From: Arthrobacter sp. M4
GTDB taxonomy: Bacteria; Actinomycetota; Actinomycetes; Actinomycetales; Micrococcaceae
Assembly (NCBI RefSeq): GCF_020251205.1
Contig: NZ_JAIWYX010000002.1
Coordinates: 1 to 64,000 of the forward strand
Length of the DNA stretch: 64,000 nucleotides
Reading direction: 5' to 3'
Below the pieces are notes generated by a model. The model searched no databases. It worked only from the letters and a program-made list of their open reading frames with translations, and was not told the origin of the DNA. Both the position numbers and the translations under genes were made by a program. This document shows positions 52,368-60,316 of this stretch, one piece after another; the first letter of the stretch is position 1; each line of letters begins with the position of its first letter.

Positions 52368-54122
52368 ATGACACAGGACACGGAGCAGGAAATGGGTCCG
52401 GGCGGCAGGGGCCGAGGGCGCAAGGCACTGCCTGTCGACCCGTTGGGCCACGTCCATCCTGTGTACGGGATGGACGGCGGGGAGGAGGACATCATCGACG
52501 CGGAGATTGTCGACGAGCCGGACACGCAGGCCGGACACGACACCTCACGAGGGCAGCGCGAGCGGCTGCGCGACCGTGCCCGCGGCTTCTTCGGGGCCAC
52601 GACGCGGGAGCGGACCGAGGAGCGGGAGCGCCAGCGTGCACGCGACCAGCAGCGCGCTGCGGCCGACGATGACGGCCTTGACGACCGGGAGCGGCTGCTG
52701 AAGCTCCGGGCGGAGACGCGGCTGGCGGGCGAGGCGTACATGCAGACGCTGCGCGATTCGAAGCTGCTCGTGCCCGGCTTCAACGACGGGGAGCGCACGA
52801 AGGAGTTCGACGCGATGCACGCGGTCTACATGCAGATGATGATGCAGGGCTGCCTGCGTCCGCTCACCCGCGGCGTGAACCCGAACTCGGTCATCCAGGC
52901 CGCCGGCATGATGATGGCAATGCGGATGCTCGCTCCTGACTTCAGGAAGGAGATGGACTCCTACCTGCAGCCGTTCAAGGACAAGGTCCAGGACCGGATC
53001 GACGCGAAGACCCGGCACATCGGCGAGAGGGCCGAGCGCCAGGCGGCCCTGGTCGGAGATCTGTTCGGGGGCGCGCCGGAGGCGCAGGAGGCCACCGGTG
53101 ACGACGGCGGGAAGCAGGTCGGGAAGTCGGGCGGGCGGTGGGGTACCAGCAGGGACGACTTCCTTTCCCGGCGCTGGCGTACCCGTCTGGAGGACCTGGA
53201 GCGCCGCGAGCGGGGCAACCGTGAGCTGTTTACTCCCGAGTCGGCGGCCATGACCGAGGTCGCGCTCATGGAGAACGCCTTCTGGAAGATGCGTGACCCC
53301 GAGCAGGACGCGAAGCAGATCAACGCCAGCTACAAGGCCCTGCGCAAGCGCCTGCGCCAGCAGATGGAGGACGACGGGCTCGACCGTGCCGAGGTGGTCA
53401 AGCGCGCCCGGACGATCATCGGCGAGCGGATGGAGTCCGAGCCGGAGCTGCGCCTGATGTTCAACGGCGTCGCGCACGGCCGCATCGTCAAGGCCCCGCC
53501 GCACGAGGCCCGCCTCGCGGGCACCGACAGGGTACGCGAGGTCTGGACCGGGGAGTTCGACGACCACCTGGGCCGGCGGATCCCCGACGAGGGCATGTTC
53601 ACGCTGCGCCTGCCGATGGAGCCGGACGAGCACCAGGTGCAGCTGGCGGAAACCATGAAGGCGGCGATGCTGGACGGCGTCCAGCGTGGCGACGGACAGG
53701 CCCTCGGCGGCAGTGTCATGGGCTACATGATCGGTTTCGCGGCCAAGAAGCAGGGCCTGGACACCCGCGGGCTGCCCGAGGACCTCCAGCAGCGCCTCGA
53801 CCAGTCCGAGAGCATGCTCGCAAGCATGGAGATCGATGGTCTTTCGGACGAGGAGCAGCAGCGTGTCTACTCGAACGCCTACGTGGACGCCATCGAGGAG
53901 CTGAACAAGGAGGACCCGGATTTTGAGCACGAGCTCAAGCTGGCCCTCGGCGAGGACTGGCAGGACACGATGCGGGCCGCGGTCGACGATCCTGCTACTT
54001 TCCTGGCGGCGCAGCGCACGCGGCCCCAGCCCTTCCGACAGGGGCCCGGCCCCTCGGCCCGGCCGGGGCCGGAGGGTCAGTGGAGCCGCGACCGCGGAGC
54101 CGAGGACTACCAGCCGGCATAA
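52368..54122 (+). CDS. Hypothetical protein following the RNA-polymerase-like gene
   Basis: The 584-residue protein starts 1 base after the stop of the polymerase-like gene; GGGAGG lies 5-6 bases before ATG 52,368 (inside the upstream stop region), so the two are tightly coupled. It is charged and mainly helical, with a disordered acidic N-terminus (DEPDTQAGHD), an Arg-rich stretch (RERTEERERQRARDQQ) and a Met-rich helix (YMQMMMQGCLRP). No membrane segment or HTH is evident. The coupling makes it a candidate partner or accessory factor of the polymerase; nothing in its sequence resembles sigma. Confidence 0.6.
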   Translation: MTQDTEQEMGPGGRGRGRKALPVDPLGHVHPVYGMDGGEEDIIDAEIVDEPDTQAGHDTSRGQRERLRDRARGFFGATTRERTEERERQRARDQQRAAADDDGLDDRERLLKLRAETRLAGEAYMQTLRDSKLLVPGFNDGERTKEFDAMHAVYMQMMMQGCLRPLTRGVNPNSVIQAAGMMMAMRMLAPDFRKEMDSYLQPFKDKVQDRIDAKTRHIGERAERQAALVGDLFGGAPEAQEATGDDGGKQVGKSGGRWGTSRDDFLSRRWRTRLEDLERRERGNRELFTPESAAMTEVALMENAFWKMRDPEQDAKQINASYKALRKRLRQQMEDDGLDRAEVVKRARTIIGERMESEPELRLMFNGVAHGRIVKAPPHEARLAGTDRVREVWTGEFDDHLGRRIPDEGMFTLRLPMEPDEHQVQLAETMKAAMLDGVQRGDGQALGGSVMGYMIGFAAKKQGLDTRGLPEDLQQRLDQSESMLASMEIDGLSDEEQQRVYSNAYVDAIEELNKEDPDFEHELKLALGEDWQDTMRAAVDDPATFLAAQRTRPQPFRQGPGPSARPGPEGQWSRDRGAEDYQPA

Positions 54123-54152
54123 TCCGGAAACGAACGAGAAGGAGACAGGACC

Positions 54153-54518
54153 ATGAGCGACGACCAGCAGGTAGAGCAGCAGGAGCGGTACGGTTCCCGG
54201 CTTGCCCAGATGTTCGGGTACGTCACGCCCGAGGACCGCGGTCGCTGGGAGCAGCAGCGTGCGCAGAACAAGAAGAACGTCAATGCAACCAAGCAGGGTG
54301 CGAAGTCCTCGGTGAGCTCGATGATGGAGTTCGGCGACAAGAACATCAACGCCAAGCTCAACGCGGCCCACCGGATCGCCGACCAGCAGCGGTTCGATGA
54401 GTCCCACGACAAGATCGTCAGCACACGGCGCGATCCGAAGACCCGGTCGATTATTGAGTCAGTTGACTACGAGTACAAGGACGACCGCCAGTCCATTGAT
54501 CCGGATTTCGAGCTTTAG
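54153..54518 (+). CDS. Small hypothetical protein of the polymerase operon
   Basis: The 121-residue protein has AAGGAGA before the ATG and begins 30 bases after the preceding stop. It is polar and helical (RGRWEQQRAQNKKNVNATKQ) with an acidic C-terminus ending in DYEYKDDRQSIDPDFEL. It is probably the third gene of the operon 46,805-54,518. No family recognised. Confidence 0.5.
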   Translation: MSDDQQVEQQERYGSRLAQMFGYVTPEDRGRWEQQRAQNKKNVNATKQGAKSSVSSMMEFGDKNINAKLNAAHRIADQQRFDESHDKIVSTRRDPKTRSIIESVDYEYKDDRQSIDPDFEL

Positions 54519-54529
54519 TTGAATGGATA

Positions 54530-54568
54530 CCGACAGGCCTGTGGATCGCTTTTCGACAGGCCTGTCGG
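54530..54568. repeat. Paired ACAGGCCTGT palindromes; hairpin or double operator
   Basis: CCGACAGGCCTGT (54,530-54,542) and ACAGGCCTGTCGG (54,556-54,568) are exact reverse complements, and each arm contains the 10-bp palindrome ACAGGCCTGT. As RNA this is a 13-bp hairpin that could end the polymerase operon. As DNA it is a pair of operator-like sites 25 bp apart in front of the HU-like gene. TTGAATGG lies just upstream (54,519-54,526). Confidence 0.65.
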
Positions 54569-54627
54569 ATAAACTGGTTTTCAAGCAGGAAGCGGACGAC
54601 AAGGGACGATAGGACAAAGGTGTGGGC

Positions 54628-54996
54628 ATGAAGACGACGGTTCATCCGCGGATCAGCAAACGCGGATTCATCTCGAAGGTCGCCGGCCGGAGTGGACAGC
54701 CGATAAGGGTGGTGAGTGAGGTGTACGAGTCGCTCATCGCGGAGCTCACCGACGCCGTGCGCCGTGGAGACACCGTCGTGCTTACCGGCTTTGGCCGCTT
54801 CGCCCGACAGACGCACAAAGGCCACAAGGTCCGGTTCGGCAAGAAGGACGTTGATGACTACTCGGTGCTGAAGTTCTCCGCGTCACGCAGCATCAATCGA
54901 CGGCTCGATCCGGACGCTGAAGGTGGCCCGGAGACCTTGAGGCTGATCGATGAATTTGACGAGGCTGAGGAGGTCCTTGCCCGGGTGGCGGGATAG
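54628..54996 (+). CDS. HU/IHF-like DNA-binding protein
   Basis: The 122-residue protein shows the HU fold: KRGFISKVAGRSGQP, then VYESLIAELTDAVRRGDTVVLTGFGRFARQTHKGHKVRFGKK and DYSVLKFSASRSINRR, where GDTVxLxGFGxF and KFxAS are the family signatures. HU proteins have about 90 residues; here an acidic 30-residue tail (PETLRLIDEFDEAEEVLARV) is added. It should bend or coat element DNA and might regulate the intergenic motifs. GTG 54,622 is a possible alternative start 2 codons upstream. It ends the backbone block before a strong terminator. Confidence 0.85.
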   Translation: MKTTVHPRISKRGFISKVAGRSGQPIRVVSEVYESLIAELTDAVRRGDTVVLTGFGRFARQTHKGHKVRFGKKDVDDYSVLKFSASRSINRRLDPDAEGGPETLRLIDEFDEAEEVLARVAG

Positions 54997-55026
54997 ACGA
55001 CGGGCAGCTGCTGACAGAAAAAAATA

Positions 55027-55062
55027 AGAACCCCGGCGATGCGGAAGCATCACCGGGGTTCT
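55027..55062. terminator. Terminator after the HU-like gene
   Basis: A 16-bp nearly perfect stem (55,027-55,042 with 55,047-55,062) has a GGAA loop and is followed by TCTGTC. Confidence 0.92.
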
Positions 55063-55128
55063 TCTGTCTGTGAGGGGCCGCAGGTGCCAGGACCGGTCCC
55101 TGTGCACGGCGCATCGTCAGGGGTCGCT

Positions 55129-55134
55129 TATGAT
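55129..55134 (+). promoter_or_regulatory. -10 hexamer TATGAT for a leaderless transcript
   Basis: TATGAT ends 6 bases before GTG 55,141, placing the expected transcription start on the start codon. No ribosome binding site precedes that GTG. Confidence 0.45.
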
Positions 55135-55140
55135 CGCTCG

Positions 55141-56196
55141 GTGATCTCGTCTGAATTCCTTACCTGTACCTCCCATGTGCCATTGCTCCGGTCAGTGGTG
55201 CAATGCGATCCATTTAGCGTGATTGTCAGGTCGGCGGAACAGGGCTGGGACCCGAGCACATTGTTGTCCGCCCTCAGCCAGGCGTCGGCTGTCCTTGTCG
55301 CCATCATTGGAGGTTTTCTTGTCAGCCGGCTTGTTGCGATCTCCAGCGAACGGGAGGGAATCCGGAGGCTTGTGGATGCGGCAGTTGGTCGCATCGTACA
55401 CATCGAGGCGGATCTGGAAGACGCGCAGCGGATTCGGTTTGACAGGGCGAAGAGCAGCTTTTACGCAGTGGCAGTGGAAAAACTGCTTGAAGAGCCGGCT
55501 TTGGACCTTGATGCTCTGATCCAGGACCACCTGCCACGGGGAACAACTGAGGAAGAGCTCAGACCATACGCGGTTGCACTCCGGCAACGGGTGCAAAATG
55601 CAGTGCAGGCCATCAATTCGAAGCTCATAAAAGGCGATACCAGGAATCTTGACCTTGCAGATCTCGTCGAGCGCGGTCTGGAAATCACGGACGCCGACCA
55701 GGATATTTATGAACAGGCATTCAAGCACCGGCGTGCCTTCCTGCCAAATCCTCCCGCAATATCGATTCTTGGATCTAGAGATCTCCTCGACTACACAAAT
55801 CTGGCAGCGGCGGTGAGACCGGGCTGGGCGATCGCAGCCGAAGTGCGACACCGGGATGAGGAAATCCGCGCTGAGGCCGATCTTCGGACGCAACTGCGGG
55901 CTGCTGTTGCCGAGCGGGACCGCTTGGATGAAGAGCTGGCCCGCGTCGGCAAGCCTGTGGGTGTGGCTGCGGCGATGTGGATGCTGGGCGTTCTCTCGTT
56001 GGGGATCCTCGTACCTTTGGTCATGATGGCCTTTGAGCCCAAGGGCTTGGACGTCTTGGCCAAGATAGTGTTGCTTGGCAGCTTTGTGATCGGGCTGGCG
56101 GCGATTCTTTGGTATGTCGGTTGGTTCTGGCTAAAGATCGGCAGTGACAAAACACAAGCCACGCCAGAAGGTCGCGCGGAAGCCCCGCCCCGGTAA
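55141..56196 (+). CDS. Hypothetical membrane protein
   Basis: The 351-residue protein has one TM segment near residues 40-62 (SALSQASAVLVAIIGGFLVSRL), a cytoplasmic helical domain of about 200 residues, and two C-terminal TM segments (MWMLGVLSLGILVPLVMMAF and LLGSFVIGLAAILWYVGWFW). The frame is open upstream to 55,039, but that part overlaps the terminator hairpin; GTG 55,141 is preferred because of the leaderless promoter. The layout recalls small defence or stress membrane proteins, without a named family. It is the first gene of the accessory block and is convergent with 56,207. Confidence 0.6.
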   Translation: MISSEFLTCTSHVPLLRSVVQCDPFSVIVRSAEQGWDPSTLLSALSQASAVLVAIIGGFLVSRLVAISSEREGIRRLVDAAVGRIVHIEADLEDAQRIRFDRAKSSFYAVAVEKLLEEPALDLDALIQDHLPRGTTEEELRPYAVALRQRVQNAVQAINSKLIKGDTRNLDLADLVERGLEITDADQDIYEQAFKHRRAFLPNPPAISILGSRDLLDYTNLAAAVRPGWAIAAEVRHRDEEIRAEADLRTQLRAAVAERDRLDEELARVGKPVGVAAAMWMLGVLSLGILVPLVMMAFEPKGLDVLAKIVLLGSFVIGLAAILWYVGWFWLKIGSDKTQATPEGRAEAPPR

Positions 56197-56206
56197 AGGC
56201 CCGTAG

Positions 56207-56581
56207 TCACGCAATCTTGATGGCCGCCTTTTGCCGGCGTTTTGCCGTTGCATTGCGAGCCTCGGCGGCAATGCTCCAGGCAGCCGTTTCCGCAGTTCCG
56301 TTGGCCGGATGCACGAGAACACCGTGTGGGCCCGTGAGGCTTTCACCTGTACGGGTGCTGGCGTGCACGCAGTACCTGCGCTGGTTGTGCACGGTGTAGG
56401 TGACTTCCAACTCCAGTTCGACATTCCAGATGTGCTGCTGGTCCCGCAGAGCTTTCCTTGTCGCCGCCAGGAACATCAGGGCCGCTGCATCTTCAATCTG
56501 CTGTGAGGTGGGTTCCTTATAGCGCCGGCCACCAGCAGTCCCGGCAGACCCAGCGGGGTTTGTAACAGCTTCAGTGGACAT
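56207..56581 (-). CDS. Small hypothetical protein
   Basis: The 124-residue protein starts at ATG 56,581 (MSTEAVTNPAGSAGTAGG), with AGGAG 5-6 bases upstream. Residues 30-110 (IEDAAALMFLAATRKALRDQ, then VELEVTYTVHNQRRYCVHAS) suggest an alpha/beta fold. The C-terminus is basic (NATAKRRQKAAIKIA). It is convergent with the membrane protein gene and divergent from the ligase gene. Family unknown. Confidence 0.5.
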   Translation of the reverse strand: MSTEAVTNPAGSAGTAGGRRYKEPTSQQIEDAAALMFLAATRKALRDQQHIWNVELELEVTYTVHNQRRYCVHASTRTGESLTGPHGVLVHPANGTAETAAWSIAAEARNATAKRRQKAAIKIA

Positions 56582-56734
56582 GACGACTCCTGTTTCGAAT
56601 GTGGTTGGTTTCCCTGATCGAAGAAGGACCCGGTCACAGCTTTGCTGTGACGCTTCCCGGTGCTTGGTGCTGTATCCAGCCGGGAGGAAGCCTTGTTTCC
56701 ACCCCTGCTTCGCTGGGCTTACGCTGTGCCCACG

Positions 56735-57754
56735 ATGTTCGAAGGTTTGCCGGCCGCCCTGCATCCTCCTGTTGCCCTTGCTTTGGCCAAGGCCGTGGAG
56801 TCGATTCCACGCGGTGACGCACTGTCCGGCGGCTCAGTCTTTGAGATGAAGTTCGACGGTTTCCGGGCAGTGTGCCTGGTCGGTTCGGATGGGGCGTGGC
56901 TCTACAGCAGACAGGGCAAGGATCTGAGCAGGTACTTTCCGGACGTGTTGGCTTCCGTGCGTGAGCAGATCCCTCCGGGCTGTGTTGTCGATGGCGAAGT
57001 TGTGGTGTGGTCCGAAGGGCGGCTGGATTTCGACGCGCTGCAGATGCGCCTTGTGAGCTCAAAGGCGGGACTTGCAGAACTCGTGATGAAAAGCCCTGCC
57101 TCGCTGATCGCCTTCGACGTCCTGGCAGTGGCCGGGCAGGATACCCGCGGGCTTCAATTCCGGGACCGCCGGGCTCTGCTCGAGGAACTGGCGCGCGGGT
57201 GGATTCCGCCACTGCATCTGTCACCGGTGACCAGCGACCGGGCCCTGGCGGCCACGTGGTTCAGTGACATGACCGCCACGGGCGTGGAAGGAATTGTGAT
57301 CAAGGGTGAAGGGCAGACGTACGAGCCCCGGCGAATTTGGCTGAAGGTCAAGAGCAGAAGCGCCCTTGATGTGGTTCTTGCGGCGGTCATAGGTCCCATG
57401 GCGCACCCGCGGGCAGCGGTGGTGGGTTTGCCGGTACACGGACGGCTGCGGATTGTCGGCAGGTCCACGTCCTTGACGGCTCGTGCGGGAAGGGATCTGG
57501 CCACATATCTTCGTCCTCCCCGGGGAAGGCATCCATGGCCGGAGGAAATCAGCGAACGGGTGCTGGACCGCTTCACCAAGGAGGGCGGCACCACTCGCCT
57601 GACTTTGGTGGAGCCGTTGGTGGTTGAAGTCTCGGCCGACATAGCCTGGTCGGGTCAGGCATTCCGACATTCAGTCCGCCTCATGCGGGTCAGGCCTGAG
57701 TTGTCGCCGACAGAAGTATCCCTCCCGGAAGGCTTCCAGCGTGCCTGGCGATAA
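56735..57754 (+). CDS. ATP-dependent DNA ligase
   Basis: The 339-residue ligase has the nucleotidyltransferase motifs in order: motif I MKFDGFRA (Lys39 is the AMP acceptor), motif III VVDGEVVVW, motif IIIa LIAFDVLAV, motif IV GVEGIVIKG and motif V RIWLKVKSR, followed by an OB-fold domain. The length equals LigC-type ligases and the stand-alone LigD ligase domain. It seals nicks in DNA and may act with the 3'-phosphatase-like gene at 60,317. The start at MFEGLPAALHPPV is preferred; the frame is open to 56,660. No ribosome binding site is clear. Confidence 0.85.
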   Translation: MFEGLPAALHPPVALALAKAVESIPRGDALSGGSVFEMKFDGFRAVCLVGSDGAWLYSRQGKDLSRYFPDVLASVREQIPPGCVVDGEVVVWSEGRLDFDALQMRLVSSKAGLAELVMKSPASLIAFDVLAVAGQDTRGLQFRDRRALLEELARGWIPPLHLSPVTSDRALAATWFSDMTATGVEGIVIKGEGQTYEPRRIWLKVKSRSALDVVLAAVIGPMAHPRAAVVGLPVHGRLRIVGRSTSLTARAGRDLATYLRPPRGRHPWPEEISERVLDRFTKEGGTTRLTLVEPLVVEVSADIAWSGQAFRHSVRLMRVRPELSPTEVSLPEGFQRAWR

Positions 57755-57782
57755 AGAATGTAGCCATGTGAAGAATGGAGTC

Positions 57783-58566
57783 ATGCGACGAGAAGATGAA
57801 CCTGAAGAGTTCGAGATTGCCGACTCGTATTTTCAGGAGCTGAGGACCTGGCTGGGCTTCCGGGATTCCTACGAGGCGTGGATCCCGGAAGCCGGAAGCC
57901 GTCTGGCGCAGGACGATGGGCTCATCAAACCCCACCAGGCGTCGCACAACATCGCCAATGCGGTAGTCAGCGCGATCGATCATTTGCACGCGCTGGACAG
58001 ACAGCATCATGATTGGTGCCGGAGCATCGCATACTCTTGCCCCGTTCTCGCTGGTCAGGGCAGCCATTGAGTGCGCCGCACAGGCCGCCTGGATTTCAGC
58101 GCCAGAAGAACAGGCGACCAGGATAGTTCGTTCGCTGTCTCTGTCGCTGAAGGTAGCCAAAGACCGCGAGACTGCGTACAGCGAACTGGCACGTCGCCAT
58201 CCGAATCTTCAGGGAACGCTTCCGGACTTCGACAGCGACAAGGCGCAACTGCAGGCTATTCTCGATGCCTCCGGGGCCGCTGGAAAGTTGATTCTCCCCA
58301 GCAGCACGCACATACTCACGCAGGTCCGTGACCTGGTGCCCAGGACGTCCGCCTTGTCCGTATGGCAGCTGTGCTCGGGTTTTGCCCACGGCAGGCGCTG
58401 GGCCGCGGATGCCGTGCTGAAGCCGGCGCAGTCAACTTCTCTGCCGGATGATGTCATCGCCAAGGAAAACCGGCCGACCATGAGGCTGCTTGTCTGGGCC
58501 CTCACCCCGGCCATGGATCTGATCCGGTACAGCCTCGAGCGGCATTCCGAGCTGTCGCGGGCCTAA
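57783..58566 (+). pseudogene. Frameshifted hypothetical gene (HEPN/DUF5677-like)
   Basis: Two frames together form one protein. The first (from ATG 57,783, MRREDEPEEFEIADSYFQEL) reads to about SAIDHLHALDRQH; the second (58,009-58,566) continues with MIGAGASHTLAPFSLVRAAIECA and ends in LSRA. Removing one base near 58,008 would join them as H-M-I-G-A-G-A-S. The alpha-helical product (about 260 residues) with GFAHGR near the end recalls HEPN-type or DUF5677-type proteins. A sequencing error or a recent mutation is equally possible. Confidence 0.6.
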
Positions 58567-58634
58567 GCAGCCAATTTCTGCCCACTGGGCAGGAGTCGGC
58601 AGCCGGAGCGGGTTTCGCGAAAGATGCCGCGCGG

Positions 58635-58892
58635 TCAGTTATCTGCGATGGCGAAGATTACGACGATGATGATGATCGGGATGAGCAGCACGCCCGCGCC
58701 GGCGGCGAGGTGCTCCCAGCTGAACGGCGAGTTGAGGAAGGCGATGAAGCCATTCCACAGGCTGCGGGTGGAGCCCACGGCCCAGGCGAAGAATCCGGTA
58801 GCCCAGCTGATGACGGCGGTGACCGAGACTCCGCTGAGCACGCACAGCCCCACGATCGTTCTGGTGTTCCTGAACATGGCCAGTCCCCTCAT
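58635..58892 (-). CDS. Small membrane protein with two TM segments
   Basis: The 85-residue protein starts at ATG 58,892, overlapping the stop of the upstream gene as ATGA; an alternative ATG at 58,877 has AGGGG upstream. TM segments are at about residues 12-34 (IVGLCVLSGVSVTAVISWATGF) and 60-82 (LAAGAGVLLIPIIIIVVIFAI). It is probably translated together with the 58,889-59,212 gene. Function unknown. Confidence 0.6.
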   Translation of the reverse strand: MRGLAMFRNTRTIVGLCVLSGVSVTAVISWATGFFAWAVGSTRSLWNGFIAFLNSPFSWEHLAAGAGVLLIPIIIIVVIFAIADN

Positions 58893-59212
58893 TTCCGGTC
58901 CTCGAACAGCAGGTAGTAGAGCCCAATGTGCGGGATGACGAGTACGGCGAAGGCCATCCAGGCCCGCTTCGGGTCCTCGATCACCCATGTGATCCCGTCT
59001 TTGACGGGTTCGGCGTAAGCGAGCACCGGCGCAAGAACATCTGTGCGGAAGACCACATGGAAGATGCCGTAGGCCATTCCCAGGGCGATCGCCAGGGCAA
59101 GGCTCCGGCGGATTCTCAGCTGCACCCGTGGGTTCATCCCCCGGCGTGGTTCCGCGACTGCCGGATCCCAGGTCTGGTGGTCCGTGTCGTAGTCGTGCAC
59201 CAGCGCCCTCAT
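58889..59212 (-). CDS. Small membrane protein
   Basis: The 107-residue protein has hydrophobic segments near residues 37-56 (SLALAIALGMAYGIFHVVF) and 84-101 (AWMAFAVLVIPHIGLYYLLF). It forms a two-gene operon with the preceding feature. The possible promoter in the 59,213-59,288 gap contains CCATTCTA at 59,241-59,248. Function unknown. Confidence 0.6.
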   Translation of the reverse strand: MRALVHDYDTDHQTWDPAVAEPRRGMNPRVQLRIRRSLALAIALGMAYGIFHVVFRTDVLAPVLAYAEPVKDGITWVIEDPKRAWMAFAVLVIPHIGLYYLLFEDRK

Positions 59213-59288
59213 CCCGTCTCCATCGAATCATCATTCCCACCCATTCTATGAGAAAGACTGAATGACGAACAGAAACGAGGCCCAATGG

Positions 59289-59795
59289 TCAGTCGAACTC
59301 GAGGTCTGCACCGACGGGTGCGGGTGTGTCGAGCCCCCTGCCCGCCTGCGGGGCATGGTTCTTCGCCGCGGATGCGCGGCGCTGGGCGGCGAGCTGGTCG
59401 AGGGTGACCCCGACGGGCCGCCCGAGGCGCTGGCCGGCTGCCCGGTAGACCTCACTGTCGCGGCGTGCGCCGATGGCGATGATCTCGCGCCGGGTGATGC
59501 CGCCGGGCGGCTCGGGCCTGATGTCGCGTGAGACGATGCGCAGCGGCGGCTTCTCATGGGGGTCCGCACCGACGTAGGTTGTGTCGCAGTCGGAGAGGTC
59601 GGCAAAGCGGGAGTCGTAGTCCAGCGGCTTAGTTGGGTGGCGGCGGCCGTTGAGCCGGTGGAGCATGACGATGGTGGCCTCAAGGAGCGCCTCGTCCCGG
59701 CTGTGCGGATTCTTCAGGGCGCGCTGGTTGAGCCGTTCGATGTCCTGGCGGGCCCCGGGGCTGAGATGGACCTTGATCCGCAGCCCCTCAGTCAT
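59289..59795 (-). CDS. RelE/ParE-like toxin of a type II toxin-antitoxin pair
   Basis: The 168-residue protein has a core (residues 15-120) with LSPGARQDIERLNQRALKNP, then DLSDCDTTYVG, PPLRIVSRDI and REIIAIGARRDSEVYRAAGQRLGR, the strand and helix order of RelE/ParE-like toxins. It starts 8 bases before the stop of the antitoxin gene, the usual coupled arrangement. It may cut mRNA or block gyrase; the motif set does not decide. The pair would stabilise the element. Confidence 0.7.
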   Translation of the reverse strand: MTEGLRIKVHLSPGARQDIERLNQRALKNPHSRDEALLEATIVMLHRLNGRRHPTKPLDYDSRFADLSDCDTTYVGADPHEKPPLRIVSRDIRPEPPGGITRREIIAIGARRDSEVYRAAGQRLGRPVGVTLDQLAAQRRASAAKNHAPQAGRGLDTPAPVGADLEFD

Positions 59796-60159
59796 CGTCG
59801 AGCACCTTGCGGATCATTGACCGGGCAGGCTCGCCCAGCTCATCGCCGAGCTCATCGAGGGTCAGGCCGGGCTCCTCGGAGGCGTCGGAGGCATGGATGC
59901 GGCGGGAGAGCTCGGCCTGGAAGGCAGTCTCGTCGGCGTGGACCCGCCGGAGCAGGTCGACGAAGTCGGCGAACGGGATTACGGCGGCCTCGGGGACGTT
60001 CCCGTCACCGAAGATCAAGGGCTCGGCATCCCCGGCGCGGAAGCGCTCGAGCAGGGTGCCCAGGTCGGCGGCGGTAATCTTCTGGGTCGGGGCGACGTTC
60101 ACGGAGAACTTCGGCAGGGAGCCCTCGCGCGGGGCCTGGGGGGTCTTGTCGTCAGTCAT
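59788..60159 (-). CDS. Phd-like antitoxin
   Basis: The 123-residue acidic protein has the Phd/YefM-type N-terminus: ITAADLGTLLERFRAGDAEPLIFG followed by EAAVIPFADFVDLLRRV. The C-terminal 50 residues should bind the toxin. The gene precedes and overlaps the toxin gene by 8 bases. Its promoter region (60,166-60,186) suggests a leaderless mRNA. Phd proteins usually repress their own promoter with the toxin as co-repressor. Confidence 0.72.
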   Translation of the reverse strand: MTDDKTPQAPREGSLPKFSVNVAPTQKITAADLGTLLERFRAGDAEPLIFGDGNVPEAAVIPFADFVDLLRRVHADETAFQAELSRRIHASDASEEPGLTLDELGDELGEPARSMIRKVLDDD

Positions 60160-60165
60160 GGTTCC

Positions 60166-60186
60166 AGTCTATTCGTGGTCGAATGG
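60166..60186 (-). promoter_or_regulatory. Promoter/operator of the toxin-antitoxin operon
   Basis: On the minus strand, CCATTCGA (60,179-60,186) is followed after 7 bases by TAGACT (60,166-60,171), 6 bases before the antitoxin ATG at 60,159. This gives a leaderless start. The same motif pair occurs upstream of backbone genes. Confidence 0.5.
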
Positions 60187-60269
60187 GATGCCAGTGCCTC
60201 ATATCCCACCATTCCTGATGGACACTGAGTCGCTGGGGAATGGCGTAGCGGGGCAGTTGAAGAGAAGCA

Positions 60270-60311
60270 GGCCCGCGCCCTGCGGCCCACTGCGGGTCGA
60301 GGGCGCGGGCC
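60270..60311 (-). terminator. Terminator at the end of the 64,000-60,317 minus-strand gene series
   Basis: GGCCCGCGCCCT (60,270-60,281) pairs perfectly with AGGGCGCGGGCC (60,300-60,311) around an 18-nt loop. It starts 6 bases after the stop of the phosphatase gene. Confidence 0.75.
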
Positions 60312-60316
60312 ATGCA

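Noticed and set aside
54530..54568. CRISPR-like repeat unit
   Set aside because: Only two inverted copies exist, without regular direct repeats and spacers.
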